This document shows, in pieces, positions 8,671-17,866 of a DNA stretch of 64,000 nucleotides. Source of the DNA: DATAES01 sp963802415 (GTDB lineage Bacteria; Actinomycetota; Acidimicrobiia; Acidimicrobiales; JACDCH01); NCBI GenBank assembly GCA_963802415.1, contig CAWDIH010000001.1:3100001-3164000 (forward strand). The letters are read 5' to 3'. The notes under the pieces are model-generated. The model worked only from the letters and a program-made list of their open reading frames with translations, did not search any database and had not been told where the DNA came from. The position numbers and the translations under genes are program-made. Positions within the stretch are counted from its first letter, which is position 1; each line of letters begins with the position of its first letter.

Positions 8671-9372
8671 TCAGTCGCTCAACTCCGCGGCAACCGCGGC
8701 CGCCGCTGCCGCGGGATCGCCGGACTGTGTCACTGCCCGTCCGAGAATGATGAGGTCGGCGCCGGCCTCGAGTGCTTCGCGAGGCGTGGCGGCGCGCGCT
8801 TGCTCGTGGCGCGGTGCTCCTGCCGGTCGTATTCCGGGGACGGCTGCGAACAAGCGCGGGCCGTACTGCTTTGCTTCACGCACGTCGCGCGCGGCGCAGA
8901 CGATGCCGTCGCAATCGCCCTCGAGTGCTGCTTGCACGCGCTTGCCGAGGATGTGTGGCGGTGCGTCCGTGTCGCTCGTCAACACGGTCACGGCCAAGGC
9001 GAGAGGTTCGGGCACACCCGCGTCGATCGCGCCTTGCTTCAGTCCTTCGACACCGGCGCGCAACATGCCGGCGCCGCCTTGCGCGTGCAGGTTGAGGTAC
9101 CTCGCGCCGAGCGAGCCGATGACACGTGAAGCCTTGTTCACTGTCGTCGCGATGTCATGGAACTTCAGATCGCAGAACACGTCGAAACCGAGCTCGGACA
9201 ACGACGTGACGGCGTCAGGGCCGACCGAGCTGTACAACTCGAGGCCGACCTTGGCCGTACCGAACCATGGTGCAAGCTGTCGGGCGAGGCGGAGCGCGAC
9301 GACGAGGTCGTCCACGTCGAGGGAGACTGCGAGCTTCGCTCGCACATGATCCGGAACGTCAGGCACGGACAC
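8671..9372 (-). CDS. pyrF: Orotidine 5'-phosphate decarboxylase
   Basis: Final step of UMP synthesis: decarboxylates OMP. The 233-residue TIM barrel has the catalytic segment DLKFHDIATTV with the Asp-Lys pair and a C-terminal phosphate-binding region around VPGIRP…ADLIILGRAVTQSGDP. This is the group of about 230 residues found in most bacteria, not the longer mycobacterial form. Its start overlaps the end of pyrD by 14 bases. Confidence 0.97.
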   Translation of the reverse strand: MSVPDVPDHVRAKLAVSLDVDDLVVALRLARQLAPWFGTAKVGLELYSSVGPDAVTSLSELGFDVFCDLKFHDIATTVNKASRVIGSLGARYLNLHAQGGAGMLRAGVEGLKQGAIDAGVPEPLALAVTVLTSDTDAPPHILGKRVQAALEGDCDGIVCAARDVREAKQYGPRLFAAVPGIRPAGAPRHEQARAATPREALEAGADLIILGRAVTQSGDPAAAAAAVAAELSD

Positions 9373-10286
9373 CTCCGATGATCTCCGTCAGGTTGCCGAC
9401 GCCGTGGGCGGCGCACCAGTCCTGCAGCTCCTCCAGGATCCGCAGCGGAGCGCGCGGGTCGGCGAAGGTCGCAGTTCCGACCTGCACCGCGCATGCGCCG
9501 GCGAGCAGCAACTCGACTGCCTCAGCTCCCGTCGCCACACCGCCGACACCGATGATCGGCAGCGCTGGCAGCGCCATGTGGATGTCGTGTACCGCGCGCA
9601 CGGCGATGGGATGGATCCCTGGTCCGCTCAGTCCCCCGCCACCCGCGCCCGACCCGAGCCGGTAGTGGCCGGTGGCCGGATCGATCGCCATGCCGAGCAA
9701 CGTGTTCGTCACCGTGACCGCTGTCGCACCCGCTCGTTGCGCGCCACGGGCGATGGACACGACGTCGGTCACATGCGCAGTCAGCTTCGCCCATACGGGC
9801 CGGTCTTGCGCGGCGGCGACCACCGCCTCGGTGGCGCGCGACGTGTCGTCGGAATCCTGCGCGAAGAGATGAGCGCCGTCATCGAGGTTCGGACAGCTCA
9901 GATTCACTTCGATCGCGACGACATCCGCGGGCGCGCTCGCGAGTTGCTGTGCGGCCTTCTCGAACTCTTCGACTGTCCGCCCCCAGATGCTCGCCACGAT
10001 GCGCGCCTCCGCGCGTTGCAATGCCGGCACGTCGCGCGCCAACCACGCCTCGACACCGGGACCTTGCAGCCCGACACTGTTGAGCATCCCTGCGCCGGCC
10101 TCGTGCAACCGCGGCGGCGGGATTGCCCGGCCACGACTCCGCCGCGAGCGACTTCACGACGACCGCGCCGAGGCGAGCCAGCGGGAAGTACGCGTCGAGC
10201 TCGGCCCCGTGCCCACTCGTCCCGGACGCCGTCATGATCGGATTCGGCAGCTCGAGGTCCCCGATCTGCGTTCTGGCGTCAACCAC
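9359..10286 (-). CDS. pyrD: Dihydroorotate dehydrogenase (frameshifted)
   Basis: Oxidises dihydroorotate to orotate in pyrimidine synthesis; an FMN TIM barrel. The N-terminal part (GTG 10286) reads IGDLELPNPIMTASGTSGHG and VVVKSLA, then an extra C in a CCC run near 10119-10121 shifts the frame; the remainder has LNSVGLQGPGV, EVNLSCPNL, NTLLGMA and IIGVGGVATG. Removing the base gives 308 residues. VNLSCPN suggests the soluble class 1B type. No pyrK electron-transfer subunit is visible in the window, so the acceptor is unclear. Confidence 0.9.
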
Positions 10287-10330
10287 TCCGGTATTCCGGG
10301 GTACGTGACGCCAGAATGCTCGGGGGCGGG

Positions 10331-13300
10331 TCACAGGTCGAGCTCCAGTTGGTCGCCGGCGCTGCGGTGGTACTCCTGCAGGGACCGGACTCGCAGCTCG
10401 TGGTGCGCCCAGTCGGCGATGCCTTCCGCAGCCGCTATCCCTGCCGCGGCTGTCGTGAGGCACGGGATCGAATGGACGGATGCCGCGCTGCGGATGTGGT
10501 CGCCGTCGGCACGGGCGCCACGGCCGCGGGGACTGTTGATGACGAGCTCCACCTTGCCGCTCCCGATCAGGTCGACGGCATCGACGCCGGTGCGCTCCGG
10601 CTCGCCGAGCTTCGCCACCACCGTGGCGACGGGGACGCCGTTGGTCTCGAGGGCGTCCGCCGTTCCGGCCGTCGCTGCGATCGTGAACCCGAGAGCGACG
10701 AACTTCGATGCGGCTCTGACCGCGGCCGCCTTGTCGCGGTCGGCCACGGAGATGAAGACCATCCCGTTCGTCGGCAGCCGATCGCCGGCCGCCATCTGGC
10801 TCTTCGCGAACGCGAGTCCGAAGGTCCGGTCGATGCCCATGACCTCACCCGTCGATCGCATCTCCGGGCCGAGCACCGAGTCGGCGTCGGGGAACCGGTT
10901 GAACGGCAGCACCGCCTCCTTCACCGCCACGTGGCCTGTGACGGGATCCGACAACAGACCTTCCCGTCGCAACTCCGCGAGGGTCGCGCCGACCATCACG
11001 CGCGCCGCCACCTTCACCAACGGAACGCTCGTCGCCTTGGCCACGAACGGCACCGTGCGGCTCGCCCGCGGGTTGGCCTCGATGACGAAGACCTGGTTGC
11101 CTTTCACTGCGTACTGCACGTTGACGAGGCCGACGACGTCGAGCGCGTCGGCGATGGCCCGCGTGTGGGCTTCGAGCACCGCCACCGTCTCAACGGACAG
11201 CGAGTACGGCGGGATGGCGCACGCGCTGTCGCCCGAGTGCACGCCCGCTTCCTCGACGTGCTCCATCACGCCGCCGATGATCATCTCGCCGGTTCGATCG
11301 CGGATGGCATCGACATCGACTTCGGTGGCGTCTTCGAGGAATCGGTCGATCAGCACCGGACGCTCCGCCGAGAGTCCGCCCTCGCGACCGAGCGAGCCGA
11401 ACCCGGCGAGCTCGTTCATCGCCGATCGCAGACCTTCGTCGTCGTACACGATCTCCATGGCGCGGCCACCGAGGACGTAGCTCGGCCGCACGAGGGCCGG
11501 ATAGCCGACCCGACGGACGATCGTCAGCGCGTCGTCGTAGTTCGTCGCGGTGCCGCCCGCCGGTTGCGGGATCTCGAGTCGAGCGCACAGATCGTTCCAG
11601 CGATCGCGATCTTCGGCGACGTCGATCGAATGCGGGGGCGTGCCGAGCACGAGGTCGGCCGGCAGGAGCGACGCGAGCTTCAACGGCGTCTGGCCCCCGA
11701 GCGACACCACGACCCCGCGCAGGTTCCCCGATCGCTGCTCGCGTTCGATGATCGCGAGCACGTCCTCCGTCGTGATCGGCTCGAAGTACAACCGATCGGA
11801 AGTGTCGTAGTCGGTCGAAACCGTCTCGGGGTTGCAGTTGACCATGATCGTCTCGTAACCGGCGTTGCGCAGCGCGAAAGCGGCGTGCACGCAGCAGTAG
11901 TCGAACTCGATCCCCTGCCCGATCCGGTTCGGCCCCGAGCCGAGGATGATCACCTTCGATCGGGCGCTGTCGCGCACCTCGTCCTCGTCCTCGAACGTCG
12001 AGTAGTGGTACGGCGTCTCGGCTGCGAACTCCGACGAGCAGGTGTCGACCGTCTTGTAGGTGACCCGTACGCCTTCCTGCAGACGGCGAGAGCGCACCGC
12101 AGGTTCCGGCTCCGACCACAGCCAGGCGAGCTGCGCGTCGCCGAACCCGAGGCGCTTGGCCCGGCGCCAGTCACGGCGAGTCATTCCTTCGAAACCTGTC
12201 TTCTCGAGGTGATCGCGTTCGTCGACCATCAGCGCGATCTGGTCGAGGAACCACGGGTCGACCTTCGTCGCCTCGTAGAGCCGTTCGATGGAGATGCCGC
12301 GCCGCAATGCCGCTTCGAGGTGAAACGGACGATCGGGTGTGGCGATCGCGGCCCGCCCGACGAGAGCGTCATCGTCGAGTTCGTCGAGCCATCTCTCGCC
12401 CGGGTCGCAGTTGAGGCCCAGCCGACCGTGCTCGAGCGAGCGCAAGGCCTTCTGCAGTGACTCCGGGAAGGTGCGACCGATCGCCATGGCCTCACCGACC
12501 GATTGCATCGAGGTGCCGAGCACGCCACTCGTGCCCGGGAACTTCTCGAATGCCCACCGCGGGACCTTCGTGACGACGTAGTCGATGACCGGTTCGAAGC
12601 TTGCAGGCGTCTTCTTCGTGATGTCGTTCGGGATCTCGTCGAGCGTGTAGCCGACGGCGAGGCGCGCCGCGATCTTCGCGATCGGAAAGCCGGTGGCCTT
12701 CGACGCGAGCGCGCTCGACCGCGAGACCCTCGGGTTCATCTCGATGATGACCATGTCGCCGTTCGTCGGATCGAGGGCGAACTGGACGTTGGAGCCACCG
12801 GTCTCGACGCCGACTCGCCGGATGCAGGCGAACGCCGCGTCGCGCATCACCTGGTACTCCACGTCACTCAACGTCTGCGCCGGTGCAACCGTGATGGAGT
12901 CGCCCGTGTGCACGCCCATGGGATCCAGGTTCTCGATCGAGCAGACGACGACGCAGTTGTCTGCGCGGTCGCGCATGACCTCGAGCTCGTACTCTTTCCA
13001 GCCCGCGATCGATCGTTCGATCAGGATCTCGCTGATCGGACTGGCGTCGAGGCCGATGCGGGCGACGCGCTCGAACTCGTCCGGCGTCGATGCGATGCCG
13101 GTTCCCTTGCCACCCAAGATGAATGCCGGACGAACGATCACGGGCATGCCGATGCGCTCGACCACCTCGCGTGCTTCGTCGAGGGTGTGCGCGATACCGG
13201 AAGACGGCACGCCGAGACCGATCTCCTGCATTGCGAGTTTGAAGCGCTCACGGTCTTCGGCGGTGGCGATCGCGTCCGCGTTGGCGCCGATCAGCTCGGG

Positions 13301-13642
13301 GGTACCGGTACCCGACGCGACGACGCCACGCTCCACGAGTTGCATGGACAGATTCAGCGCGGTCTGTCCGCCGAGCGTCGGTAGTACCGCGTCCGGATGC
13401 TCGCGTTCGATGATCTGCGTGAGGATGTCGGCGTCGAGCGGCTCGACGTATGTCGCGTCGGCGAACTCGGGGTCGGTCATGATCGTCGCCGGGTTGGAGT
13501 TCGCGAGGATGACGCGGTAGCCCTCGGACCGCAGCACGCGGCATGCCTGCGTGCCCGAGTAGTCGAACTCGCACGCTTGGCCGATGACGATCGGTCCGGA
13601 TCCGATGAGGAGGATCGACTCGAGGTCGTCCCTACGAGGCAT
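10331..13642 (-). CDS. carB: Carbamoyl-phosphate synthase large subunit
   Basis: Makes carbamoyl phosphate from ammonia (delivered by CarA), bicarbonate and two ATP, for pyrimidines and arginine. The 1103-residue protein is uninterrupted. Two homologous ATP-grasp halves begin GSGPIVIGQACEFDYSG and GSGPNRIGQGIEFDYCC. The C-terminal allosteric MGS-like domain starts near FISVADRDKAAAV. It overlaps the carA end by 11 bases. That a 3.3-kb gene here is intact shows the local error rate is uneven. Confidence 0.98.
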   Translation of the reverse strand: MPRRDDLESILLIGSGPIVIGQACEFDYSGTQACRVLRSEGYRVILANSNPATIMTDPEFADATYVEPLDADILTQIIEREHPDAVLPTLGGQTALNLSMQLVERGVVASGTGTPELIGANADAIATAEDRERFKLAMQEIGLGVPSSGIAHTLDEAREVVERIGMPVIVRPAFILGGKGTGIASTPDEFERVARIGLDASPISEILIERSIAGWKEYELEVMRDRADNCVVVCSIENLDPMGVHTGDSITVAPAQTLSDVEYQVMRDAAFACIRRVGVETGGSNVQFALDPTNGDMVIIEMNPRVSRSSALASKATGFPIAKIAARLAVGYTLDEIPNDITKKTPASFEPVIDYVVTKVPRWAFEKFPGTSGVLGTSMQSVGEAMAIGRTFPESLQKALRSLEHGRLGLNCDPGERWLDELDDDALVGRAAIATPDRPFHLEAALRRGISIERLYEATKVDPWFLDQIALMVDERDHLEKTGFEGMTRRDWRRAKRLGFGDAQLAWLWSEPEPAVRSRRLQEGVRVTYKTVDTCSSEFAAETPYHYSTFEDEDEVRDSARSKVIILGSGPNRIGQGIEFDYCCVHAAFALRNAGYETIMVNCNPETVSTDYDTSDRLYFEPITTEDVLAIIEREQRSGNLRGVVVSLGGQTPLKLASLLPADLVLGTPPHSIDVAEDRDRWNDLCARLEIPQPAGGTATNYDDALTIVRRVGYPALVRPSYVLGGRAMEIVYDDEGLRSAMNELAGFGSLGREGGLSAERPVLIDRFLEDATEVDVDAIRDRTGEMIIGGVMEHVEEAGVHSGDSACAIPPYSLSVETVAVLEAHTRAIADALDVVGLVNVQYAVKGNQVFVIEANPRASRTVPFVAKATSVPLVKVAARVMVGATLAELRREGLLSDPVTGHVAVKEAVLPFNRFPDADSVLGPEMRSTGEVMGIDRTFGLAFAKSQMAAGDRLPTNGMVFISVADRDKAAAVRAASKFVALGFTIAATAGTADALETNGVPVATVVAKLGEPERTGVDAVDLIGSGKVELVINSPRGRGARADGDHIRSAASVHSIPCLTTAAAGIAAAEGIADWAHHELRVRSLQEYHRSAGDQLELDL

Positions 13643-14721
13643 GCCGCTCCATCAAGTCGTCGAACTCGTCGAAGAGGTAGCGAGCGTCGTGCGGTCCCGG
13701 TCCGGCCTCGGGATGGTGCTGGACGCTGAACGCCGGCGCATCCAGCACGCGCAAGCCCTCGCACACGCCATCGTTGAGGTTGACGTGCGTCATCTCCGCG
13801 ACGCCCGCGAACGAGTCAGCCGCGACCGCGAAGTTGTGGTTCTGGCTGGTGATCTCGACCTGGTTCGTCGCGAGGCGGCGCACGGGGTGATTGCCGCCGT
13901 GATGGCCGAACGGCAGCTTGTCGCGTCTGGGCGCCGACCGCGAGCGAGAGCAGTTGATGGCCGAGGCAGATGCCGAACACGGGCACTTCACCCAAGAGCG
14001 CGCTGATGGCATCGACCGCGTAGAGAACCTCCTCTGGGTCGCCCGGTCCGTTCGAGAGGAACACGCCTTCAGGGTCGCGGGCGAGCACGTCCGCCGCCGG
14101 CGTCGCCGCGGGGACGACTTCGACGGTGGCGATGCGACCCAAGTGGCGCAGGATCGTGTGCTTGATACCGAAGTCGTACGCGATCACTCGGCGCGGACCG
14201 ACGCCGAACGTGTAGGGCTCCGCCGTCGTCACAGTCGCGACGAGATCGATGCCGCTGGTCCCAGGTTCCGCCGCCGCGGCCGCCTTCAGCACGCCCTCCT
14301 CCGCAGTGCCGAACGCGCCGGGCATCGCGCCGGCCTCTCGAATGTGACGCGTCAGCCGGCGAGTGTCGACGCCGGCGATGCCAGGGACACCGTGCCTGCG
14401 CAGGAACGCGTCGAGGTCTTCCTCGCTGCGCCAGTTGCTGCGGCGGCGCGCGAGCTCGCGGATGATGATGCCGCGGCAGAACGGCTGCCTGCTCTCCCGA
14501 TCGACGGCCGTTGCGCCGTAGTTGCCGATGTGCGGATAGGTGAACGTGATGATCTGTCCGGCGTACGACGGATCCGTGATGACCTCCTGGTAGCCGGTCA
14601 ACACGGTGTTGAACACGACCTCGCCGGTGGCGACGCCGTCAACGGGGTTCGCCCCGATCGTCTCCCCCTCGAACACCGTCCCGTCCGCCAGAACGAGCGC
14701 TGCCTCGCCCGGCCCCGTCAC
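13632..14721 (-). CDS. carA: Carbamoyl-phosphate synthase small (glutaminase) subunit (frameshifted)
   Basis: Class I glutamine amidotransferase that feeds ammonia to CarB. The N-terminal domain has GEVVFNTVLTGYQEVITDPSYAG shortened here to its first core VVFNTVLTGYQE; the glutaminase domain has FLSNGPGDPEE, catalytic Cys in FGICLGHQLL and the His in FSVQHHPEAGPGP. An extra base near 13923 splits the gene between VGAQT and DKLPFGHHGG; repaired length 362 residues. GTG 14721 overlaps the pyrC stop (GTGA). Confidence 0.95.
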
Positions 14722-15992
14722 CGTTGTGCCTCGCCGTCGATCACCACCGGCTCGCCCCACAGGAACGTGTGACGGACGCGTCCGGTCAGCGTGCGACCGG
14801 CATACGGCGTGTTCCGGCTACGGCTGGCGAGACGGGACGGGTCGACCGTCCAGGTCGCGGCCGGATCGATCACGCACAGATTGGCCGGGGCGCCCTCCAC
14901 CACAGGTCCGCCGTGCGACGCGCCGGTCCGCGCGATCGCTGCCGGCTTCCACGACAGTGCCGCCAGCATCGCGGTGAGCTCGAGATCGAGCTCGGTGATG
15001 GCGAGCGACAGCGCAGTCTCGAGTCCGAGCATGCCCGGCGGCGCCTCGTCGAACGGCTGCTCCTTCGCCTCCTGCGCATGCGGCGCATGGTCGGTGGCGA
15101 TCGCATCGATGGCACCGTCGGCCAGTCCTGCCGCGACGGCGAGGACGTCGTTCGCCGTCCGCAGCGGCGGGTTCACCTTGAACACGGGGTCGTAGCCGGC
15201 GCAGCACTCGTCGGTGAGCGTGAAGTGGTGCGGCGCGGCCTCAGCGGTGATCGGAAGTCCGCCGTTCTTGGCGGCGCGCACCATCGCGATCGCGCCCGCC
15301 GTGGAGAGATGTTGGAAGTGCACGGACGCGCCGGTCAGCCGGGCGAGAGCGATGTCGCGCATCACCATGAGCTCTTCCGCCTCGGCGGGCACGCCCGGGA
15401 TCCCGAGACGGCTCGACCATTCCCCCTCGTGCATGTGGCCGCCGGCCGCGAGGGACTCGTCCTCGCAGTGCTGAGCCAGCGTGACGCCGAGGCCGGATGC
15501 GTATTCGAGGGCCCGTCGCATCAACCGGTTGTCCTGCACGCCGCGACCATCGTCGGTGAACAAGCGAACACCGAGTGCAGCCATCTCGGCCATCGGCGCG
15601 AGTCGGCCGCCTTCGCGCTCGACGGTGACGGCGCCGGCCACGCGCACGTCGCACAACGCGGCCTTGCCCAGATCGAGCACCTCGCGCACGACCGACGCGT
15701 TGTCGATGGCCGGTTCGGTGTTCGGCATCGCGACGACGGCGGTGAAGCCGCCGAGTGCAGCAGCACGCGACCCGGTCTCGATCGTCTCGGCTTCCTCTTG
15801 TCCCGGTTCACGCAGGTGCGTGTGCAGATCCACCAGTCCGGGCGCGACGACACAGCCGCCGGCATCGATGATCTGGTCGCCGGACAGGTCCGGCCCGACC
15901 GCCGCGATTCGTCCATCCTCACCGATCACGACGTCGCCGCTGCGTTCGCCGGTGGCGTCGATGATCCGTCCGCCTTTGATCACCACCGTCAT
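14718..15992 (-). CDS. pyrC: Dihydroorotase
   Basis: Cyclises carbamoyl aspartate to dihydroorotate; a zinc amidohydrolase. The 424-residue class I enzyme has the metal motif DLHTHLREPGQEEAET, further ligand regions AQHCEDESLA and HFQHLSTAGA, and the C-terminal ATDHAPHAQEAKE. It is uninterrupted. Its ATG at 15992 lies 16 bases downstream of a tandem-repeat block that separates it from pyrB, the only large gap inside the pyr gene set. Confidence 0.97.
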   Translation of the reverse strand: MTVVIKGGRIIDATGERSGDVVIGEDGRIAAVGPDLSGDQIIDAGGCVVAPGLVDLHTHLREPGQEEAETIETGSRAAALGGFTAVVAMPNTEPAIDNASVVREVLDLGKAALCDVRVAGAVTVEREGGRLAPMAEMAALGVRLFTDDGRGVQDNRLMRRALEYASGLGVTLAQHCEDESLAAGGHMHEGEWSSRLGIPGVPAEAEELMVMRDIALARLTGASVHFQHLSTAGAIAMVRAAKNGGLPITAEAAPHHFTLTDECCAGYDPVFKVNPPLRTANDVLAVAAGLADGAIDAIATDHAPHAQEAKEQPFDEAPPGMLGLETALSLAITELDLELTAMLAALSWKPAAIARTGASHGGPVVEGAPANLCVIDPAATWTVDPSRLASRSRNTPYAGRTLTGRVRHTFLWGEPVVIDGEAQR

Positions 15993-16007
15993 CGCGGAAC
16001 CCGTGAT

Positions 16008-16232
16008 GCGATGCGAGCGACGGAGCGCCAGCGGAGGAGCGGCCAGGAGCGGCCTGCGTGGCCGGGGAACGCTGAGATCACAGCGATGCGAGCGACGGAG
16101 CGCCAGCGGAGGAGCGGCCCGGAGCGGCCTGCGTGGCCGGGGAACGCTGACGTCACAGCGATGCGAGCGACGGAGCGCCAGCGGAGGAGCGGCCAGGGGC
16201 GGCCTGCGTGGCCGGGGAACGCTGACATCAGA
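16008..16232. repeat. Three tandem copies of a 75-bp repeat between pyrB and pyrC
   Basis: Three near-identical units of exactly 75 bp begin at 16008, 16083 and 16158, each starting GCGATGCGAGCGACGGAGCG and containing GGCCTGCGTGGCCGGGGAA. Copies differ at only a few bases. The block fills the whole gap from the pyrB stop to just before the pyrC start. The 75-bp period is a multiple of three, so several frames stay open through it, but no start or family supports a protein. It lies inside the transcribed operon. Confidence 0.95.
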
Positions 16233-17148
16233 GATCCACGCCGCTGCCGAGGAGCAGGAACAGGACCGCCATTCGCACCGCCACGCCGTTGCGCACCTGA
16301 TCGACGACGACCGATCGCGGCAGGTCCGCGACTTCGGCCGCGATCTCGACGCCGCGGTTCATCGGACCCGGATGCATGACCAACGTCGACTCGTCGAGCA
16401 GCCCGACTCTGCGCCGGGTCAGCCCGTATCCTGCGGTGTACTCCCGCAGCGACGGGATCAACGCTTCGGTCATCCGCTCCCGCTGCATGCGCAGGAGGTA
16501 GACGACGTCGCACTTCGGCAGCACGGCGTCGAGGTCGTAGCTGACGCTCACGGGCCAGCCGTCGAGGCTCGGCGGCAGAAGGGTGGGCGGCGCGACCAAG
16601 GTGACGTCGGCGCCGAGCGCCCCGAACGCCAGGACGTCGCTGCGCGCCACGCGCGAGTGCTTGATGTCGCCGACGATGGCGATGCGTCTGCTGTCGACAC
16701 TCCCGAGATGACGGCGGATGGTGTAGCTGTCGAGCAGCGCCTGCGTCGGGTGCTCGTGCCAGCCGTCGCCGGCGTTGACGACGGATGCATCGACCCAGTC
16801 CGCAACGCGCCACGGTGCACCAGCGGACCCGTGGCGCACGACGATGCAGTCGACGCCCATCGCCTCGATGGTTTGCACGGTGTCGCGCAGTGACTCGCCC
16901 TTCTTGACCGACGAGGTGCCGACGCTGAAGTTCATCGTGTCGGCCGACAACCGCTTCGCGGCCTGCTCGAAGCTCAACCGAGTGCGGGTCGAGTCCTCGT
17001 AGAACAACCACACCACGGTCTTGCCCCTGAGCGCAGGCACGCGCGGGATCTGTCGTTCACTGACCTCGACGAAGGAGTCCGTCAGCCGGAACACCTCCTC
17101 GATGCCGTCGCGTCCGCCGAGGTCGTCGACCGACAAGAGATGCTTCAC
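16228..17148 (-). CDS. pyrB: Aspartate carbamoyltransferase catalytic subunit
   Basis: Joins carbamoyl phosphate to aspartate, the committed pyrimidine step. The 306-residue protein has the carbamoyl-phosphate motif FYEDSTRTRLSFE, the HPTQALLD motif and the aspartate-domain MHPGPMNRG. No pyrI regulatory subunit is present, so it is the unregulated or class C type. Its start overlaps the pyrR end by 4 bases; its stop abuts the tandem-repeat block. Confidence 0.97.
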   Translation of the reverse strand: MKHLLSVDDLGGRDGIEEVFRLTDSFVEVSERQIPRVPALRGKTVVWLFYEDSTRTRLSFEQAAKRLSADTMNFSVGTSSVKKGESLRDTVQTIEAMGVDCIVVRHGSAGAPWRVADWVDASVVNAGDGWHEHPTQALLDSYTIRRHLGSVDSRRIAIVGDIKHSRVARSDVLAFGALGADVTLVAPPTLLPPSLDGWPVSVSYDLDAVLPKCDVVYLLRMQRERMTEALIPSLREYTAGYGLTRRRVGLLDESTLVMHPGPMNRGVEIAAEVADLPRSVVVDQVRNGVAVRMAVLFLLLGSGVDL

Positions 17149-17645
17149 TTCACCATCTCCCCCAGGTCGACACCGTCCTCGTTCACGTCGACAACCTCGT
17201 CCCGCCTGGTCGGAAGGTTCTTGCCGACGAAGTCGGGACGGATCGGGAGCTCGCGATGGCCGCGGTCGACCATGACCGCGAGTTGGACGGCACGAGGACG
17301 TCCGAACGACGTCAACGCATCGAGCGCGGCGCGGATCGTGCGACCGGTGAAGAGCACGTCGTCCACCAGCACCACGATGGATCCGGTCAGATCACTCGGG
17401 ATGTTGGTGACGGCCTCGGGAAGGACGGGTCGCAGCCCGATGTCGTCACGGTGGAAGGCGACGTCGAGGGAACCGACCTCGACCGTGACGTTCTCGATCT
17501 GTTCGAGCGCGTCGGCGAGGCGCCGGGCGAGCGGGATGCCTCCGGTTTGCAGTCCGATGAGCACCACCTCGTCGAGGCCGTGGTTGCGCTCGATGATCTC
17601 GTGCGCCATGCGCCACACGGCGCGGTTCACGTCCTCCGCTTCCAT
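17145..17645 (-). CDS. pyrR: PyrR, pyrimidine operon regulator / uracil phosphoribosyltransferase
   Basis: RNA-binding attenuation protein that senses UMP/UTP; many homologues also make UMP from uracil and PRPP. The phosphoribosyltransferase motif VVLVDDVLFTGRTIRAAL is intact. ATG 17645 (MEAEDVNRAVW, 166 residues) is chosen because it matches the family start and lies just after a terminator hairpin. The frame is open upstream to GTG 17711, but that stretch runs through the hairpin. First gene of the pyr operon, as in Gram-positive PyrR systems. Confidence 0.95.
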   Translation of the reverse strand: MEAEDVNRAVWRMAHEIIERNHGLDEVVLIGLQTGGIPLARRLADALEQIENVTVEVGSLDVAFHRDDIGLRPVLPEAVTNIPSDLTGSIVVLVDDVLFTGRTIRAALDALTSFGRPRAVQLAVMVDRGHRELPIRPDFVGKNLPTRRDEVVDVNEDGVDLGEMVK

Positions 17646-17660
17646 GACCCGGCTGCGGGC

Positions 17661-17690
17661 AACAAAAACGCCCCCGTACGGGGGCGTTGA
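17661..17690 (-). terminator. Intrinsic terminator (attenuator) in the pyr leader
   Basis: On the minus strand, ACGCCCCCGTACGGGGGCGT forms a perfect self-complementary stem and is followed at once by TTTTTGTT, a textbook intrinsic terminator. It sits 16-45 bases before the pyrR ATG, so it would stop transcription of the whole operon unless relieved. Together with the upstream PyrR-type site it forms a likely UMP-controlled attenuator. Confidence 0.88.
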
Positions 17691-17732
17691 ACGTCGTTCT
17701 CGCTCGGCCACGCTGCGACTCCTGTCCGTCCG

Positions 17733-17746
17733 GGCCTCACGGGACC
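17733..17746 (-). promoter_or_regulatory. PyrR-type RNA binding site (anti-antiterminator loop)
   Basis: The minus strand reads GGTCCCGTGAGGCC, agreeing at 12 of 14 positions with the Bacillus PyrR consensus ARUCCNGNGAGGYU. It lies in the loop of a short CGGG/CCCG stem, as in known sites, about 45 bases before the terminator. A possible -10 box TAGCGT is at 17772-17767 without a clear -35, giving a leader of about 115 bases. The consensus is established knowledge; function here is inferred. Confidence 0.75.
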
Positions 17747-17817
17747 CGCTTCACGGTCAGGCAAACACGCTAGCAGAGCACCGTCACCACCCCTTACATC
17801 CCGTTTCGGCGTGCGTT

Positions 17818-17836
17818 AGCCACATCCCGTGTGGCT
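17818..17836. terminator. Small inverted repeat between GNAT gene and pyr leader
   Basis: AGCCACATCCCGTGTGGCT forms a 7-bp stem with a 5-base loop, 31 bases past the stop of the minus-strand acetyltransferase. It may end that transcript, though no T tract follows. Its arms resemble the GCCAC/GTGGC arms of the compound palindromic repeats elsewhere in the window. Confidence 0.4.
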
Positions 17837-17866
17837 GATGCACGCCGGTTGGTGGAGGGGGCGGCG

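Noticed and set aside
10316..12460. 714-codon plus-strand open frame
   Set aside because: It lies antisense to intact carB; Arg/Val/Asp-rich translation without family motifs is the usual high-GC shadow.
16008..16232. Possible CRISPR array
   Set aside because: Units are contiguous 75-bp tandems with no unique spacers and no cas genes nearby.
15989..17011. 340-codon minus-strand frame with a 25-residue repeated peptide
   Set aside because: The repetition comes from the 75-bp tandem DNA repeat and the rest is pyrB in the wrong frame.
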